DNA of 64,000 nt from JAJDAT01 sp964570665 (GCA_964570665.1 CAZMZH010000001.1:124001-188000); one strand, 5' to 3'. Positions 34,898 through 44,191 are shown, numbered from the stretch's first letter. Notes: generated from the sequence alone by a model not told the origin. Translations and numbers: made by a program.

Positions 34898-34972
34898 AAA
34901 TTAAAAAATTATCAGTTTGTGAATTTAATTAAGAACCGCTTAACTAATACCACAATTAATTTTTGACGCTTC

Positions 34973-35803
34973 TTAGATAATCCGAAGCGTGACGATATGA
35001 TTGACTCGAAAGCCGGCTCCTGAGGAATCTGGTTTAGCCTTTAAAACAAAGGACTCTCCATCTCGGGTTTTTTTGGGAACAAAGAACTTGATAGGACCTT
35101 GGAAGGTATTTAGAGTGAATACTTTATTTTTTTCAATATCATCTTTTAAAACTTTTTTCTCGTAAAACATATTGGTATTTCCAGAAGCGGCTTTGCCTGC
35201 TGGAATTACGCGAATATTCAAAAACAAATCGCCACGTTTGTCGTTAAAAAAACTTTTCTCTCCTTTTTCTGGAATTCTTAATTGAGTTTGATGCACAATC
35301 CCAGCGGGGATTTTCACTTGAAAACTATCGTGCGCAGTTTTAATTCGGATTATTCCGCCCTTTGAAGCTAAGGCCGAATCGACTGTTACTCCCTGACGAA
35401 CCATTAAGGGAGCCCATTTGTTTTCATATTTGAATATTATTTCTTTAATTTTCTTTTTCCAATTCGGAGTGGGAGCTTCCGATCGTCTTACCTGTTTTTT
35501 TGCGGATTTTGGGGGTTTAGGAGGCGTTACAATTGGGTCGACAGAAGGATAAGCTTTACTAGGCCAACTTTTTGGATTGCGGTTTTTCTCCCATACACCT
35601 TTTATAGTTTCTTGCTTTTTATAATGACGGTCTAAAACCTGGTATGCTTGAGATATCTTTTTAAATCGCGATTCTAAAAAAGGGTCGCCAAAATTCAAGT
35701 CAGGGTGGTATTTCTTAGCTAACGTATAATACGAACGCTTCACTCGTTCCCAATTAGAACTCTGAGGTACTCTTAATATTTTGTAACAATCTAAAATATC
35801 CAT
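34973..35803 (-). CDS. DnaJ-domain protein, no zinc finger (CbpA/type II-like)
   Basis: A 276-residue co-chaperone. The J domain (residues 1-60) has the HPD motif in AKKYHPDLNFGDP. A proline/basic linker (about 70-125) follows, then a C-terminal DnaJ_C-like beta domain (GVTVDSALASKGGIIRIKT, VKIPAGIVHQTQLRIPEKG, GDLFLNIRVIP). The cysteine-rich zinc finger of classical DnaJ is missing. It presumably stimulates DnaK ATPase. It ends convergently with the lipoprotein gene. Confidence 0.9.
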   Translation of the reverse strand: MDILDCYKILRVPQSSNWERVKRSYYTLAKKYHPDLNFGDPFLESRFKKISQAYQVLDRHYKKQETIKGVWEKNRNPKSWPSKAYPSVDPIVTPPKPPKSAKKQVRRSEAPTPNWKKKIKEIIFKYENKWAPLMVRQGVTVDSALASKGGIIRIKTAHDSFQVKIPAGIVHQTQLRIPEKGEKSFFNDKRGDLFLNIRVIPAGKAASGNTNMFYEKKVLKDDIEKNKVFTLNTFQGPIKFFVPKKTRDGESFVLKAKPDSSGAGFRVNHIVTLRII

Positions 35804-36031
35804 AATTTATGGCATTCGTTACATTTTTGGTGCCAAATTCACCAAAAAAAATAAGTCACTAAAATTCAATTAGTTATACAAATTGATTTATTTTAAGAAT
35901 TTCGCAAAACCAGGCAACTTTTTCCTATCCTCCTACAAATTAACCTAGCGGGTTTAAATTCAATAGGTTATATTAAGGAAATTTTTTCCAAAGAAGTCTG
36001 GTTATCAAGGAACTTTTTTCCTAAATTAAAT

Positions 36032-37072
36032 ATGCAAAATATAGTGGGCTTTCCTGAAGAGGAAATAAAAGAATTTATTGTGGAATTGGGTGAAAAACCT
36101 TTTCGCGCTTCTCAAATTCTAACTTGGGTTTATCATCATAAAGCGCGCGGTTTTGATGTGATGACTAATTTGTCAAAAGGTTTACGCGCTCGCTTGTCGG
36201 AAAACTTTTTCTATTCGCTGCCTCCTATTAAAAAGAAGTCCGCCTCTAGAGATGGAACCATCAAATATTTATTTGAATTCGAGGACGGCTCCGATATTGA
36301 AAGCGTTTGGATGCCTTCGGAAGGACGTAACACGCTTTGTATTTCAACTCAGGTTGGCTGCAGGATGGCTTGTACATTTTGCTTAACGGGGCAACTGGGT
36401 TTAAAGAGGAACTTATCGTCTGCAGAAATAGTGGGACAAATTATGGCGGTTGATCGCGATTTAGAGGAATCGGAGGAAAATCCGATTTCAAATATAGTGA
36501 TCATGGGTATGGGCGAACCGTTGGATAATTACGAAGAACTAGTGAAGGCGATCCGTTTGATGGTTTCCCCGCATGCGATGAAAATATCCAATCGAAAAGT
36601 TACATTGTCTACTTCGGGGCTGGTCGACAAAATCAAACGATTTGCGGAAGAAGACTTACATGTCAACTTGGCGATATCGCTAAACGCCACAGAAAACTCT
36701 ACTCGCTCCGATATCATGCCGATTAACAAAAAGCATACTATTGAAGAGTTAATGGAAACTTTGAGAACTTATCCTCTTAAAGCGACACGTAGACTGACCT
36801 TCGAATATGTATTGCTTGGAGGAATTAACGACTCGCACGAAGACGCCGTCCGATTAGGTAAAATGTTGCATGGCTTCAAATGTAAAATAAATTTAATTCC
36901 CTTTAACTCTTTTGATCGTTCCGATTTTCAAACTCCTCACGAAAATCGAGTAAGTCAATTTCAAGATTATTTACTTGCCCGCAACTTCACGGTTTTTGTA
37001 AGGAAAAATCGAGGAACAGATATCTTGGGCGCTTGCGGTCAATTGGCCGCCGAATCGTTTTCCGCCGCTTAA
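36032..37072 (+). CDS. rlmN: 23S rRNA/tRNA adenine C2-methyltransferase RlmN
   Basis: A 346-residue radical SAM enzyme that methylates C2 of A2503 in 23S rRNA and A37 of some tRNAs. The cluster motif is C110-x3-C114-x2-C117 (VGCRMACTFCLTGQLGLKRNL), preceded by WMPSEGRNTLCISTQ. SAM-binding and RNA-site blocks NIVIMGMGEPLDNYEE, KVTLSTSGLVDKI, VNLAISLNATE and the C-terminal RGTDILGACGQL with the methyl-carrying cysteine near 338 are present. Confidence 0.96.
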   Translation: MQNIVGFPEEEIKEFIVELGEKPFRASQILTWVYHHKARGFDVMTNLSKGLRARLSENFFYSLPPIKKKSASRDGTIKYLFEFEDGSDIESVWMPSEGRNTLCISTQVGCRMACTFCLTGQLGLKRNLSSAEIVGQIMAVDRDLEESEENPISNIVIMGMGEPLDNYEELVKAIRLMVSPHAMKISNRKVTLSTSGLVDKIKRFAEEDLHVNLAISLNATENSTRSDIMPINKKHTIEELMETLRTYPLKATRRLTFEYVLLGGINDSHEDAVRLGKMLHGFKCKINLIPFNSFDRSDFQTPHENRVSQFQDYLLARNFTVFVRKNRGTDILGACGQLAAESFSAA

Positions 37073-37101
37073 TAAACTCTTTACCCCTCAGTCAACCAAT
37101 C

Positions 37102-37839
37102 ATGACGCAACTAGAGCATCACGATACAATCCTAGATTTATCGGTGGTCGTCCCCGTTTATAACGAAAGAGAAAATTTAGTTTTTCTGGAAGAAGCTATT
37201 GAGAATGCACTAACCAAAACCGACCTTAAATACGAAATTATATTTGTAGACGACGGTAGCGTGGACGATAGCGCAAATGTTATCCTTTCGTTACGCAAAC
37301 AAAATCTTAAAATTAGATTAATTAGACTTGCCTCCAACTCTGGCCAAACCGCTGCATTTGGAGCAGGTTTTTTAACCGCAACTGGAAATTGTGTTGCGAC
37401 CCTGGACGCCGACCTTCAAAATGATCCAGCAGATATTCCTAGACTACTAGAAAAGATTGGAGAGTTTGACGTTGTCTGCGGATGGAGGTTTAAGCGAAAA
37501 GACACTTGGCTCAAACGAACTTCATCTAAAATTGCAAATTTGGTTCGCAATTTTGTTAGCAAAGATGAGATTGAAGACACCGGATGCTCTTTAAAAGTAT
37601 TCCGTAAAGAATGTCTGGAATCCTTAAAGCTTTTCCAGGGAATGCATCGTTTTTTCCCAACGTTACTGAAAATGGAAGGTTATAAAGTAACGCAAGTAAA
37701 AGTCGCGCATAACGCGCGCAAATTTGGGTCTTCACATTACAACATACGCAATCGAATATTCACATCGCTGGTAGATTTGCTAGCAGTTCGCTGGATGCAA
37801 AAAAGAAAACTTAAGTACCAAATAAAAGAGAAAATGTAA
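37102..37839 (+). CDS. Family 2 glycosyltransferase (dolichyl-phosphate mannose synthase-like)
   Basis: A 245-residue GT-A glycosyltransferase: LSVVVPVYNERENL, IIFVDDGSVDDSA, the sugar-nucleotide motif ATLDADLQNDPADIPRL and HRFFPTLLKMEGYKV with HNARKFGSSHYNIRNR. These match soluble polyprenyl-phosphate glycosyltransferases of the DPM1/YfdH type; C-terminal membrane helices are absent, so it is either soluble or membrane-associated. ATG 37102 is used because an upstream in-frame start at 37033 would lie within rlmN. The acceptor is unknown. Confidence 0.87.
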   Translation: MTQLEHHDTILDLSVVVPVYNERENLVFLEEAIENALTKTDLKYEIIFVDDGSVDDSANVILSLRKQNLKIRLIRLASNSGQTAAFGAGFLTATGNCVATLDADLQNDPADIPRLLEKIGEFDVVCGWRFKRKDTWLKRTSSKIANLVRNFVSKDEIEDTGCSLKVFRKECLESLKLFQGMHRFFPTLLKMEGYKVTQVKVAHNARKFGSSHYNIRNRIFTSLVDLLAVRWMQKRKLKYQIKEKM

Positions 37840-38123
37840 CGATATGACCGTTACTCATTAAGCTATCCTCGGTTTGATTGGCTAAGGCTGCTTCTTTATG
37901 AGATTTTTGATATAATGGGTTGTTTCGGAAAAACGCGACGAAAGCGTCATACCGCATGCATTTTGGTATTTTAGTATCGGCCGAAACGCCATTCTTATTT
38001 GTTATTCAATCCACAAGGAAAACCTATTTTTTTATTATGGCAAAGCGTAGGTTCAGTTATTTATATTTGAAACTTGATATTAATATCGCGGGAAAACTAA
38101 ACCCCTAGTATAGGAAATTAAAA

Positions 38124-38339
38124 ATGGCCGCTTTGAAAATTAGACTTATTGGATTAGCCCTTATGGTGTTGGGCGGCTTTCTTTTTGTTTGGGCGGTGCG
38201 TGATATTGCCGCTGAATGGCCACAAATCTTTGTCGGTCTCAGTTCGGTATTTTGCCTATCAATGGGTTTCGGTATTTTGATAATGCCTTTAGAAACTAAC
38301 TCCGAAAACTCCGACACAAAACCTAGTCCACCCGTTTAA
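38124..38339 (+). CDS. Small two-helix membrane protein
   Basis: A 71-residue protein with hydrophobic helices at about 8-27 and 34-53 and a polar proline-containing tail. TAGGAAATTAAAA before the ATG contains a usable ribosome-binding site. Family not recognised. It is convergent with the response regulator at 38363. Confidence 0.6.
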   Translation: MAALKIRLIGLALMVLGGFLFVWAVRDIAAEWPQIFVGLSSVFCLSMGFGILIMPLETNSENSDTKPSPPV

Positions 38340-38362
38340 AAAAACTTTTCTTTTTGGTTTAT

Positions 38363-38941
38363 TTAATCCTCTTTTAACCTCTTTAATTCTTCGTAATACT
38401 CGCTTTTTTTCAAGAGACCTTTTTTTTCCAGTATATTAATCAAAGCTTGAAACTTTTGATCTTCATCAGAAACATCGGGAATATCCAATCGTTCGTCGCT
38501 AAGATCTTCTTCAACGTTAAGACCATCTTCCTCATTAGCGTTCAACTCAGTGCTCCAATCGTCTTCAAGACCTAACGCCCTACCAATAACTTCAGAGAGG
38601 TTATGAAAATCTATCGGCTTAACCATATGCGTAAAAGCGCCTTCCGACAAACATTTTTTGGTAATTTCCAAGGACGCTTCGCCAGTTGTCATAATCACGG
38701 GAATTTGAGGTTTTTTAGTTTTAAACATCTTTAAAACCTCAACTCCATCAATCTCGGGCATGTTAATATCGAGCAAAACGACTTCTGGATTAAAACTCAC
38801 AAACATTCTCAAAGCCTCTTTACCGTCTCTGGCCTCCTTAACTTTGCAGTTCATTTCCCGCTCAAAAAATCCTCTGAGCATCGTTAAGGTTTGAATATCA
38901 TCATCGACGATCAAAATTTTTTTCCCCGCCAGTCCAGACAC
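38363..38941 (-). CDS. Single-domain response regulator with acidic C-terminal tail
   Basis: A 192-residue protein. The receiver at about 6-125 is canonical: ILIVDDD acidic pocket, phosphoacceptor in VVLLDINMPEIDG, VIMTTGE and the lysine in MVKPIDF. It is followed by about 65 residues of strongly acidic, probably flexible sequence ending in a helix (KKGLLKKSEYYEELKRLK). No output domain is seen, so it acts through protein contacts, for example in chemotaxis or phosphorelay. The start is GTG with AGGAG 10 nt upstream. Confidence 0.88.
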   Translation of the reverse strand: MSGLAGKKILIVDDDIQTLTMLRGFFEREMNCKVKEARDGKEALRMFVSFNPEVVLLDINMPEIDGVEVLKMFKTKKPQIPVIMTTGEASLEITKKCLSEGAFTHMVKPIDFHNLSEVIGRALGLEDDWSTELNANEEDGLNVEEDLSDERLDIPDVSDEDQKFQALINILEKKGLLKKSEYYEELKRLKED

Positions 38942-39283
38942 TTAATTTCATCTCCTAAAAATAAAACTATTTACCAGTTGATAGCTCTATTTTAAGCTAT
39001 AATTAATTTCAATTAATAGCTTAATATTTCCGTATTCTTAAAAAAATAACCCGTTTAAAGTTTAATTATCAACTCTTTCCATCTTATGGAAGATTTGAAA
39101 TAAATAGAAATTAGGTTTTTCCCTATTTGTTTCACTATGTTAAAATGGATATCAATTTCTCCATGAAATTCATATAACTTGGCAGAAAGTATTCTTCCTT
39201 TGTAATCAAAAACAAGTTTTCTCGACTAATTGTTGTTTTTCAGTTCATTTTTTTCTCAAACGCTTAATCATCTCGACGTCTCA
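38942..39283. promoter_or_regulatory. Intergenic region with three inverted repeats upstream of arsS
   Basis: About 340 nt between the divergent response regulator and arsS genes. Three inverted repeats: TTAAGCTAT/ATAGCTTAA (38992-39024, 15-nt spacer), TTCCAT-CTT-ATGGAA (39077-39091) and GAAATAAATAG/CTATTTGTTTC (39097-39133, 15-nt spacer). None has the GC-rich stem and U-run of a terminator. They could be operators, for example of an arsenic-responsive repressor, but no match to a known ArsR site is claimed. Confidence 0.5.
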
Positions 39284-40255
39284 ATGGCAAATCCACCAAA
39301 AATCACAGATTTTGCGGCTAAATTAAAAGTTTCGGAGATTGCGATTAAACGAAACTCTATTGAAACTCTCCAAATCAATTTAGGGAAGTTGTGTAATCAA
39401 GCGTGTAATCATTGTCATGTTGAAGCGGGGCCCAATAGATCCGAAATTATGGAGTTACAAACGGTTGATCGGATATTAGAACTTTTGGCTGAAGAACCGC
39501 AAATTCATACCGTCGATCTAACCGGGGGAGCTCCCGAACTAAACCCGCACTTTCGTTATGTGGTCAAAAGCATAAGAGAAATGGGTAAAAATGTCATTAA
39601 CCGTTGTAACCTCACAGTTTTATTTACTTCGGGCCAAGAAGATACCGCGACATTTTTACGCGATCAAAAAGTTCAAGTCGTCGCTTCGCTTCCCTGCTAT
39701 TCAAAGGAAAATGTTGATAGCCAACGAGGAAACGGCGTCTTTCAGGAAAGTATTAAAGCCTTAAAGCTTTTGAACGGTCTGGGCTATGGAAAACCTGAAA
39801 CAGGTTTATCGCTTAATTTAGTATATAATCCTACAGGAGCCGATTTACCGGGAACTCAAAAAGAACTAGAAAGCGATTATAAGTTAAGACTAAAAGAAGA
39901 CTGGGATATTGAATTTAATCGTTTGTTTGCTTTAACCAATATGCCTATTAAAAGATTCGCCCATTATTTAACCCGAGAGGGTTTGATGGACGATTATTTT
40001 CAACTTTTAGCGGATAACTTTAATCGTCAAGCCGCTAAAGAAGTTATGTGTACTGGTTTGGTTTCCATTGGATGGGATGGTCAAATTTTCGACTGCGATT
40101 TTAATCAGATGTTGGATATTCCCGTTGGATGGAAAACTCGATCCATATGGGATATAAATCGTTTTTCAGGCTTAGATCAAAATATCGCCTTAGACAACCA
40201 TTGTTACGGTTGCACTGCCGGATCGGGAAGTTCATGCGGCGGGGCTTTAGCATAA
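39284..40255 (+). CDS. arsS: Arsenosugar biosynthesis radical SAM protein ArsS
   Basis: A 323-residue radical SAM/Cys-rich protein. The cluster motif is C37-x3-C41-x2-C44 (LGKLCNQACNHCHVEAGP), then VDLTGGAPELNPHFRYVV, INRCNLTVL, VVASLPCYSKENVD and the Cys-rich C-terminus (MCTGLVSIGWDGQIFDCDFN and NHCYGCTAGSGSSCGG). The family attaches a deoxyadenosine-derived sugar moiety to methylated arsenic, the step after ArsM. Some relatives use selenocysteine in the tail; here all positions are cysteine codons. A TTG at 39230 is in frame, but ATG 39284 gives the usual N-terminus. No strong ribosome-binding site is seen. Confidence 0.9.
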   Translation: MANPPKITDFAAKLKVSEIAIKRNSIETLQINLGKLCNQACNHCHVEAGPNRSEIMELQTVDRILELLAEEPQIHTVDLTGGAPELNPHFRYVVKSIREMGKNVINRCNLTVLFTSGQEDTATFLRDQKVQVVASLPCYSKENVDSQRGNGVFQESIKALKLLNGLGYGKPETGLSLNLVYNPTGADLPGTQKELESDYKLRLKEDWDIEFNRLFALTNMPIKRFAHYLTREGLMDDYFQLLADNFNRQAAKEVMCTGLVSIGWDGQIFDCDFNQMLDIPVGWKTRSIWDINRFSGLDQNIALDNHCYGCTAGSGSSCGGALA

Positions 40256-40433
40256 AAACCATTATGCTTTACTGAATTGCAAAAAATTTCTTAACGCTAT
40301 TTTAACAATTCTAGTAAGAGCGTAAAAAAATTAGTTAACGAAATATGAAACTTGGATTTGGCGGCAAAAGCTCTCCAAAAAATCAAGTAGTGACACATTT
40401 AAAATTCCTTTATCCGAACCAAGGAGACCGTTC

Positions 40434-41483
40434 GTGAACAAAATCGCTCAAATCCAAAAAGATGTTCAAGAATATTACGGACAAGTTATTCAAAAAACCG
40501 ACGACCTGAAGGCAAAGGTTTGTTGTCCTGTTGATTCTTTACCAGACGAACTCAAACCATTTCTAAAAAATATTCACAATGAAGTTCAAGAAAGATTCTA
40601 TGGATGCGCATCTTCCATTCCGCCACTTTTAGAAGGACTCACTATTCTAGACCTAGGCTCTGGTACCGGAAGGGATTGTTATTTATTTTCTCAATTAGTT
40701 GGACCTGAAGGCAATGTCATTGGCGTGGATATGACAGACGAACAATTAGCCGTTGCCAATAAATATATCCCTTACCATATGGAACGTTTCGGTTATTCAA
40801 AACCAAATGTGGATTTTAGAAAAAGTTGTATTGAGGATTTAAAATCTGTGGGTATCGAAGATAACTCCGTTGATTTAATTTTCTCCAATTGCGTATTAAA
40901 TTTATCTCCAGACAAAGAAAAAGTTTTTAGCGAAATATTCCGCGTTTTAAAACCTGGCGGGGAATTATATTTCTCCGACGTTTACGCAGGTAGAAGGGTT
41001 CCAAAACATCTACAAACCGACCCCGTTTTAGTCGGCGAATGTTTAGGCGGAGCTCTCTATTTGGAAGATTTTCGACGCATCATGCAAAAGGTGGGCTTCT
41101 TAGACTTCCGCACCGTAAGCCAAACTCGCTTAGACGTCGGCAATCCAGAAATCGAAAAGAAAGCGGGTATGATCGATTTCTATTCAACCGTTTTCAGATC
41201 GTTTAAATGCAACCTAGAAGATATTTGCGAAAACTTTGGCCATGTTGCCTACTACAATGGGACGATTCCAGGCCATCTCCACGAATTTGAATTAGACGAC
41301 CATCACCTTTTTAGAACAGGAATGCCTGTTCCAATTTGTGGCAATACCACAAATATGCTAAGCGAAACTCGTTACAAAGAACATTTCAAAATTGTGGGAG
41401 ACTTTTCTACCCACTATGGTCCTTTCGATTGCACTCCCGATCCAATAAAGAAAGACTATGATAATTCAGGAGCTTGCTGTTAA
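40434..41483 (+). CDS. arsM: Arsenite methyltransferase ArsM
   Basis: A 349-residue SAM methyltransferase. The SAM site is ILDLGSGTGRDCYL; four cysteines line up in spacing with the arsenic-binding residues of algal ArsM: C30, C58, C153 (SNCVLNLS) and C203 (GECLGGALY). The C-terminal arm ends NSGACC. It methylates As(III) for detoxification and feeds arsenosugar formation by ArsS, whose gene is 178 nt upstream on the same strand. GTG start with AAGGAG 7 nt before it. Confidence 0.95.
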   Translation: MNKIAQIQKDVQEYYGQVIQKTDDLKAKVCCPVDSLPDELKPFLKNIHNEVQERFYGCASSIPPLLEGLTILDLGSGTGRDCYLFSQLVGPEGNVIGVDMTDEQLAVANKYIPYHMERFGYSKPNVDFRKSCIEDLKSVGIEDNSVDLIFSNCVLNLSPDKEKVFSEIFRVLKPGGELYFSDVYAGRRVPKHLQTDPVLVGECLGGALYLEDFRRIMQKVGFLDFRTVSQTRLDVGNPEIEKKAGMIDFYSTVFRSFKCNLEDICENFGHVAYYNGTIPGHLHEFELDDHHLFRTGMPVPICGNTTNMLSETRYKEHFKIVGDFSTHYGPFDCTPDPIKKDYDNSGACC

Positions 41484-41581
41484 ACTATTAAGTATTAGTC
41501 AAAACAATCCGATCAATGGATTGAGTCATATTTTCATTTCCTTTTGAAAAAAGTAATCTAAAAAAACCAAGTCACTAAAAT

Positions 41582-42490
41582 ATGGATAGAAGAGCTTTTT
41601 TAAAGCGGATGGCCGGTGTTGGTCTCGGTTTAGCCGCTACTAGCGTGGCGTTGCCTACTTCGGCAAAATGCAAAGTAATTTCCCCGGTCAGCGACCTGAT
41701 TGCAAATAATTATCTTGATCAAAGAATCAAAATTGAAATAGAAAAAATAAAATCCAATAATCCCAAGCTACGCCTTGGCGAAACGCATTGTCATTCTACC
41801 TTCTCAGACGGCAACTTTCCCATTCAGCAAATCATGGAACGTTCTGCGTCTTTGGGGCTGGATTTTCTAGTCGTTACAGAACATATCATTCCAAGGTACT
41901 ACTCTTTAGAAAACTCATTACAATCCTTTAAAGAAAGACTACGGGTTTTCGAAAATTGGAAATTAAAAAATACGCCTCGTATCAATATTTATCCGGCTTT
42001 TGAAATTAGCACATTACAAGGCCATTTAATTTTGGTTTTTCCTCCCCATTTTCTTAAGGAAAAATACCACAGAGAATTTAGATCTCAATTTTCAAAATAT
42101 AACCATAAAATGGACAACATGGATACGATAGCTCAACTAGCGCAACCGTTTGGAGGAGCTTCTATCATTGCGCATCCAGAAATAGAACGGAGCTACCCCT
42201 TCGGCGCTCCAATGGACTTTATAAAACAAAACTTGGTTGGACTTGTCGATGGAATCGAAGACGTCAGTTCTGGCCATGGTTATGATAAAGACTATTCCAA
42301 AGAATTAAACCTGTCCTCTGTCGGATCTAGCGACGACCATTTTAATTTTACGATTGGAACCACAGCCACAGCCTACGATGGCGCGCGTTATACAAACCTC
42401 ATTACCGCTTTAAAAGCTAAAGCGACAAAAGCCATTAAAGTTGAAGACTCCTTGCGCGACGTTATCACTGCGGCCCGAATGATTATTTAA
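41582..42490 (+). CDS. Tat-exported PHP-domain protein
   Basis: A 302-residue protein. The N-terminus MDRRAFLKRMAGVGLGLAA is a Tat signal (DRRAFLK). The mature part is a PHP metal-dependent phosphoesterase fold: GETHCHSTFSDGNFPIQQIM (HxH motif), LVVTEH, ASIIAHPEIERS and SSDDHFNFTIGT. PHP proteins with a Tat signal probably fold with their metals in the cytoplasm and act in the periplasm; substrate unknown. It lies between arsM and ogt on the same strand, separated from arsM by 98 nt. Confidence 0.85.
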   Translation: MDRRAFLKRMAGVGLGLAATSVALPTSAKCKVISPVSDLIANNYLDQRIKIEIEKIKSNNPKLRLGETHCHSTFSDGNFPIQQIMERSASLGLDFLVVTEHIIPRYYSLENSLQSFKERLRVFENWKLKNTPRINIYPAFEISTLQGHLILVFPPHFLKEKYHREFRSQFSKYNHKMDNMDTIAQLAQPFGGASIIAHPEIERSYPFGAPMDFIKQNLVGLVDGIEDVSSGHGYDKDYSKELNLSSVGSSDDHFNFTIGTTATAYDGARYTNLITALKAKATKAIKVEDSLRDVITAARMII

Positions 42491-42496
42491 TGAAAA

Positions 42497-43042
42497 ATGA
42501 ATTCTAAACTTTCCAATTTTTCAAAAGACGATACTCTTCATTTTTCCTTTCTTGAATCTCCCGTAGACTTAATAGGATTGGCCGGTAGTTCCAAAGGATT
42601 GATCCGATTAAAACTAGGATTAAAAGACCCCAGCCCTTTTATCGAATATATCGAAACTCAATTTCCAGGTTCCTGGAGCGAGAAAGCTTCTCCTTTTAAA
42701 GAAATCAAGTCGCAACTGCGGCTTTACTTTAAGAGTAAGATTACAAAATTTAATTTTAAGGCCGACCCTAGAATTGGCACTCCTTTTCAAAAAAAAGTTT
42801 GGACTGGATTAAGAAAAATTCCATTTGGCCAAACAAGAAGCTATGCATGGCTGGCTCAACACATTGACAATCCGAAAGCTTGCCGAGCGGTTGGCAACGC
42901 CAATGGGAAAAATCCAATTTCTATCCTTATCCCCTGCCATAGAGTTATTCGAGAAACGGGCGCTTTGGGCGGTTATACTGGGGGCATTTCCTACAAACAG
43001 TTTCTATTAAACCTAGAACAAAAATCTAATGGGACTCTATAG
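42497..43042 (+). CDS. ogt: Methylated-DNA-protein-cysteine methyltransferase
   Basis: A 181-residue O6-alkylguanine-DNA repair protein. The C-terminal domain has GTPFQKKVWTGLRKIPFGQT, RAVGNANGKNPISILIPCHRV with acceptor C147, and GALGGYTGG. It transfers alkyl groups from O6-guanine to itself and is used once. It starts 6 nt after the PHP stop and overlaps recO by 14 nt, suggesting a repair-linked operon. Ogt and the Ada C-terminal domain cannot be told apart beyond the absence of the Ada N-terminus. Confidence 0.93.
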   Translation: MNSKLSNFSKDDTLHFSFLESPVDLIGLAGSSKGLIRLKLGLKDPSPFIEYIETQFPGSWSEKASPFKEIKSQLRLYFKSKITKFNFKADPRIGTPFQKKVWTGLRKIPFGQTRSYAWLAQHIDNPKACRAVGNANGKNPISILIPCHRVIRETGALGGYTGGISYKQFLLNLEQKSNGTL

Positions 43043-43784
43043 CGCAAAAGCGATCGTTTTGAGGACCATCAATCTATCCGAAACCGATAAACTAGCGATT
43101 CTTTTCACGGAGCAATACGGCAAAATTAAATGCGCCGCAAAAGCCGCCAGGAAAGTTAAGAGTCGATTTGGAGCGGCTCTTGAACCTTTATCCTTTATTT
43201 CTGTTATTTATTTCGGAAAAGAAAAACAAGAAATTTTCAATCTTAACCATAGCGATGTAATAAGATCCTTCCATTGGCTGAGGGAAGACTTTTCAAAATT
43301 TTATACGGCAATTTATTTCAACGAACTCATGGACAATCTCATTCAAGAAGGGCAACCTTCACCTGAGTCCTTTCGTTTTCTTCTAGATGCGTTTGAAGCT
43401 TTAAAAAACACCACCGAATTGGAAACATTGCGCCGACTATTCGAGATACGTATAATGGCTCTTTCCGGATACTCTCCCAGATTGAATCAATGCCTTTCTT
43501 GTCCTAGAATTCCCGAAGGCAATTTATTAGGTTTCAGTTTTCGCATGGGAGGGGTCGTTTGTGCAGCCTGTTTACGCAAAACACGCGTTGAGATCAATAT
43601 TCGCGCAGGAACGTTAAACTATTTAAAAAAACTGATGGATATGGATATTCAACATTGCCAAAGATTAAAAATTCCTAAAACTCTTGAAAAAGAAATAGAG
43701 AGCGTTACCCATCGATTAGTTTCCTATAACTTAGGCAGAGAATTGCGCTCTTATCCTTTCATCAAACAAATGGCGTCTCTTTAA
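43029..43784 (+). CDS. recO: DNA repair protein RecO
   Basis: A 251-residue RecO, which loads RecA on SSB-coated DNA with RecR (RecFOR pathway). The N-terminal OB fold reads AKAIVLRTINLSETDKLAILFT and GKIKCAAKAARKVKSRFGAAL. The zinc-finger cysteines appear as CLSCPRIPEG and VCAACL. Overlaps the ogt 3' end by 14 nt. Its presence beside an AddAB-like system in the same window shows both recombination-loading routes are encoded. Confidence 0.93.
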   Translation: MGLYSAKAIVLRTINLSETDKLAILFTEQYGKIKCAAKAARKVKSRFGAALEPLSFISVIYFGKEKQEIFNLNHSDVIRSFHWLREDFSKFYTAIYFNELMDNLIQEGQPSPESFRFLLDAFEALKNTTELETLRRLFEIRIMALSGYSPRLNQCLSCPRIPEGNLLGFSFRMGGVVCAACLRKTRVEINIRAGTLNYLKKLMDMDIQHCQRLKIPKTLEKEIESVTHRLVSYNLGRELRSYPFIKQMASL

Positions 43785-43808
43785 ATAAAATCAAAATGGA
43801 TAATAACT

Positions 43809-44189
43809 ATGAGCAAAGAAATTATTAAAACAGATCAAGCTCCAGCCGCTATAGGCCCCTACGAACAAGCGCTTCGCATAGGAAACTTGGTATTTAGTTC
43901 GGGACAAATTGCTCTCGATCCTAAAACCGGTAATTTCTTGGCTGGAGAAATTGAAGAAGAGACAGAACAAACGCTTAAAAATATTCAAGCTATTATGGAA
44001 GCGGCCAATATGAGTATGAAAAATGTCGTTAAAACCACCGTTTATTTAGCGGACATGAATCACTTCGCTAGGATGAATGGTATTTACGAAAAATTCTTTG
44101 GGGAGAGTAAACCCGCTCGCGCCTGTGTCCAAGTTGCGGCGTTACCAAAAGGGGCTAAAGTCGAAATGGACGTTATCGCCGCAGACTAG
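43809..44189 (+). CDS. ridA: RidA family enamine/imine deaminase
   Basis: A 126-residue Rid protein that hydrolyses reactive enamine/imine intermediates such as 2-aminoacrylate. Family blocks: QAPAAIGPYEQALRIGNLVFSSGQI, VYLADMNHFARMNGIYEKFF, KPARACVQVAALPKGAKVEMDVIA with the catalytic arginine in ARACVQV. The stop is 2 nt from the start of the small cytochrome gene, so the two are probably co-expressed. Confidence 0.93.
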   Translation: MSKEIIKTDQAPAAIGPYEQALRIGNLVFSSGQIALDPKTGNFLAGEIEEETEQTLKNIQAIMEAANMSMKNVVKTTVYLADMNHFARMNGIYEKFFGESKPARACVQVAALPKGAKVEMDVIAAD

Positions 44190-44191
44190 AC

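Noticed and set aside
37920..38108. 62-codon plus-strand frame between the glycosyltransferase and the small membrane gene
   Set aside because: No ribosome-binding site, no family and a frame poor in typical codons; probably random.
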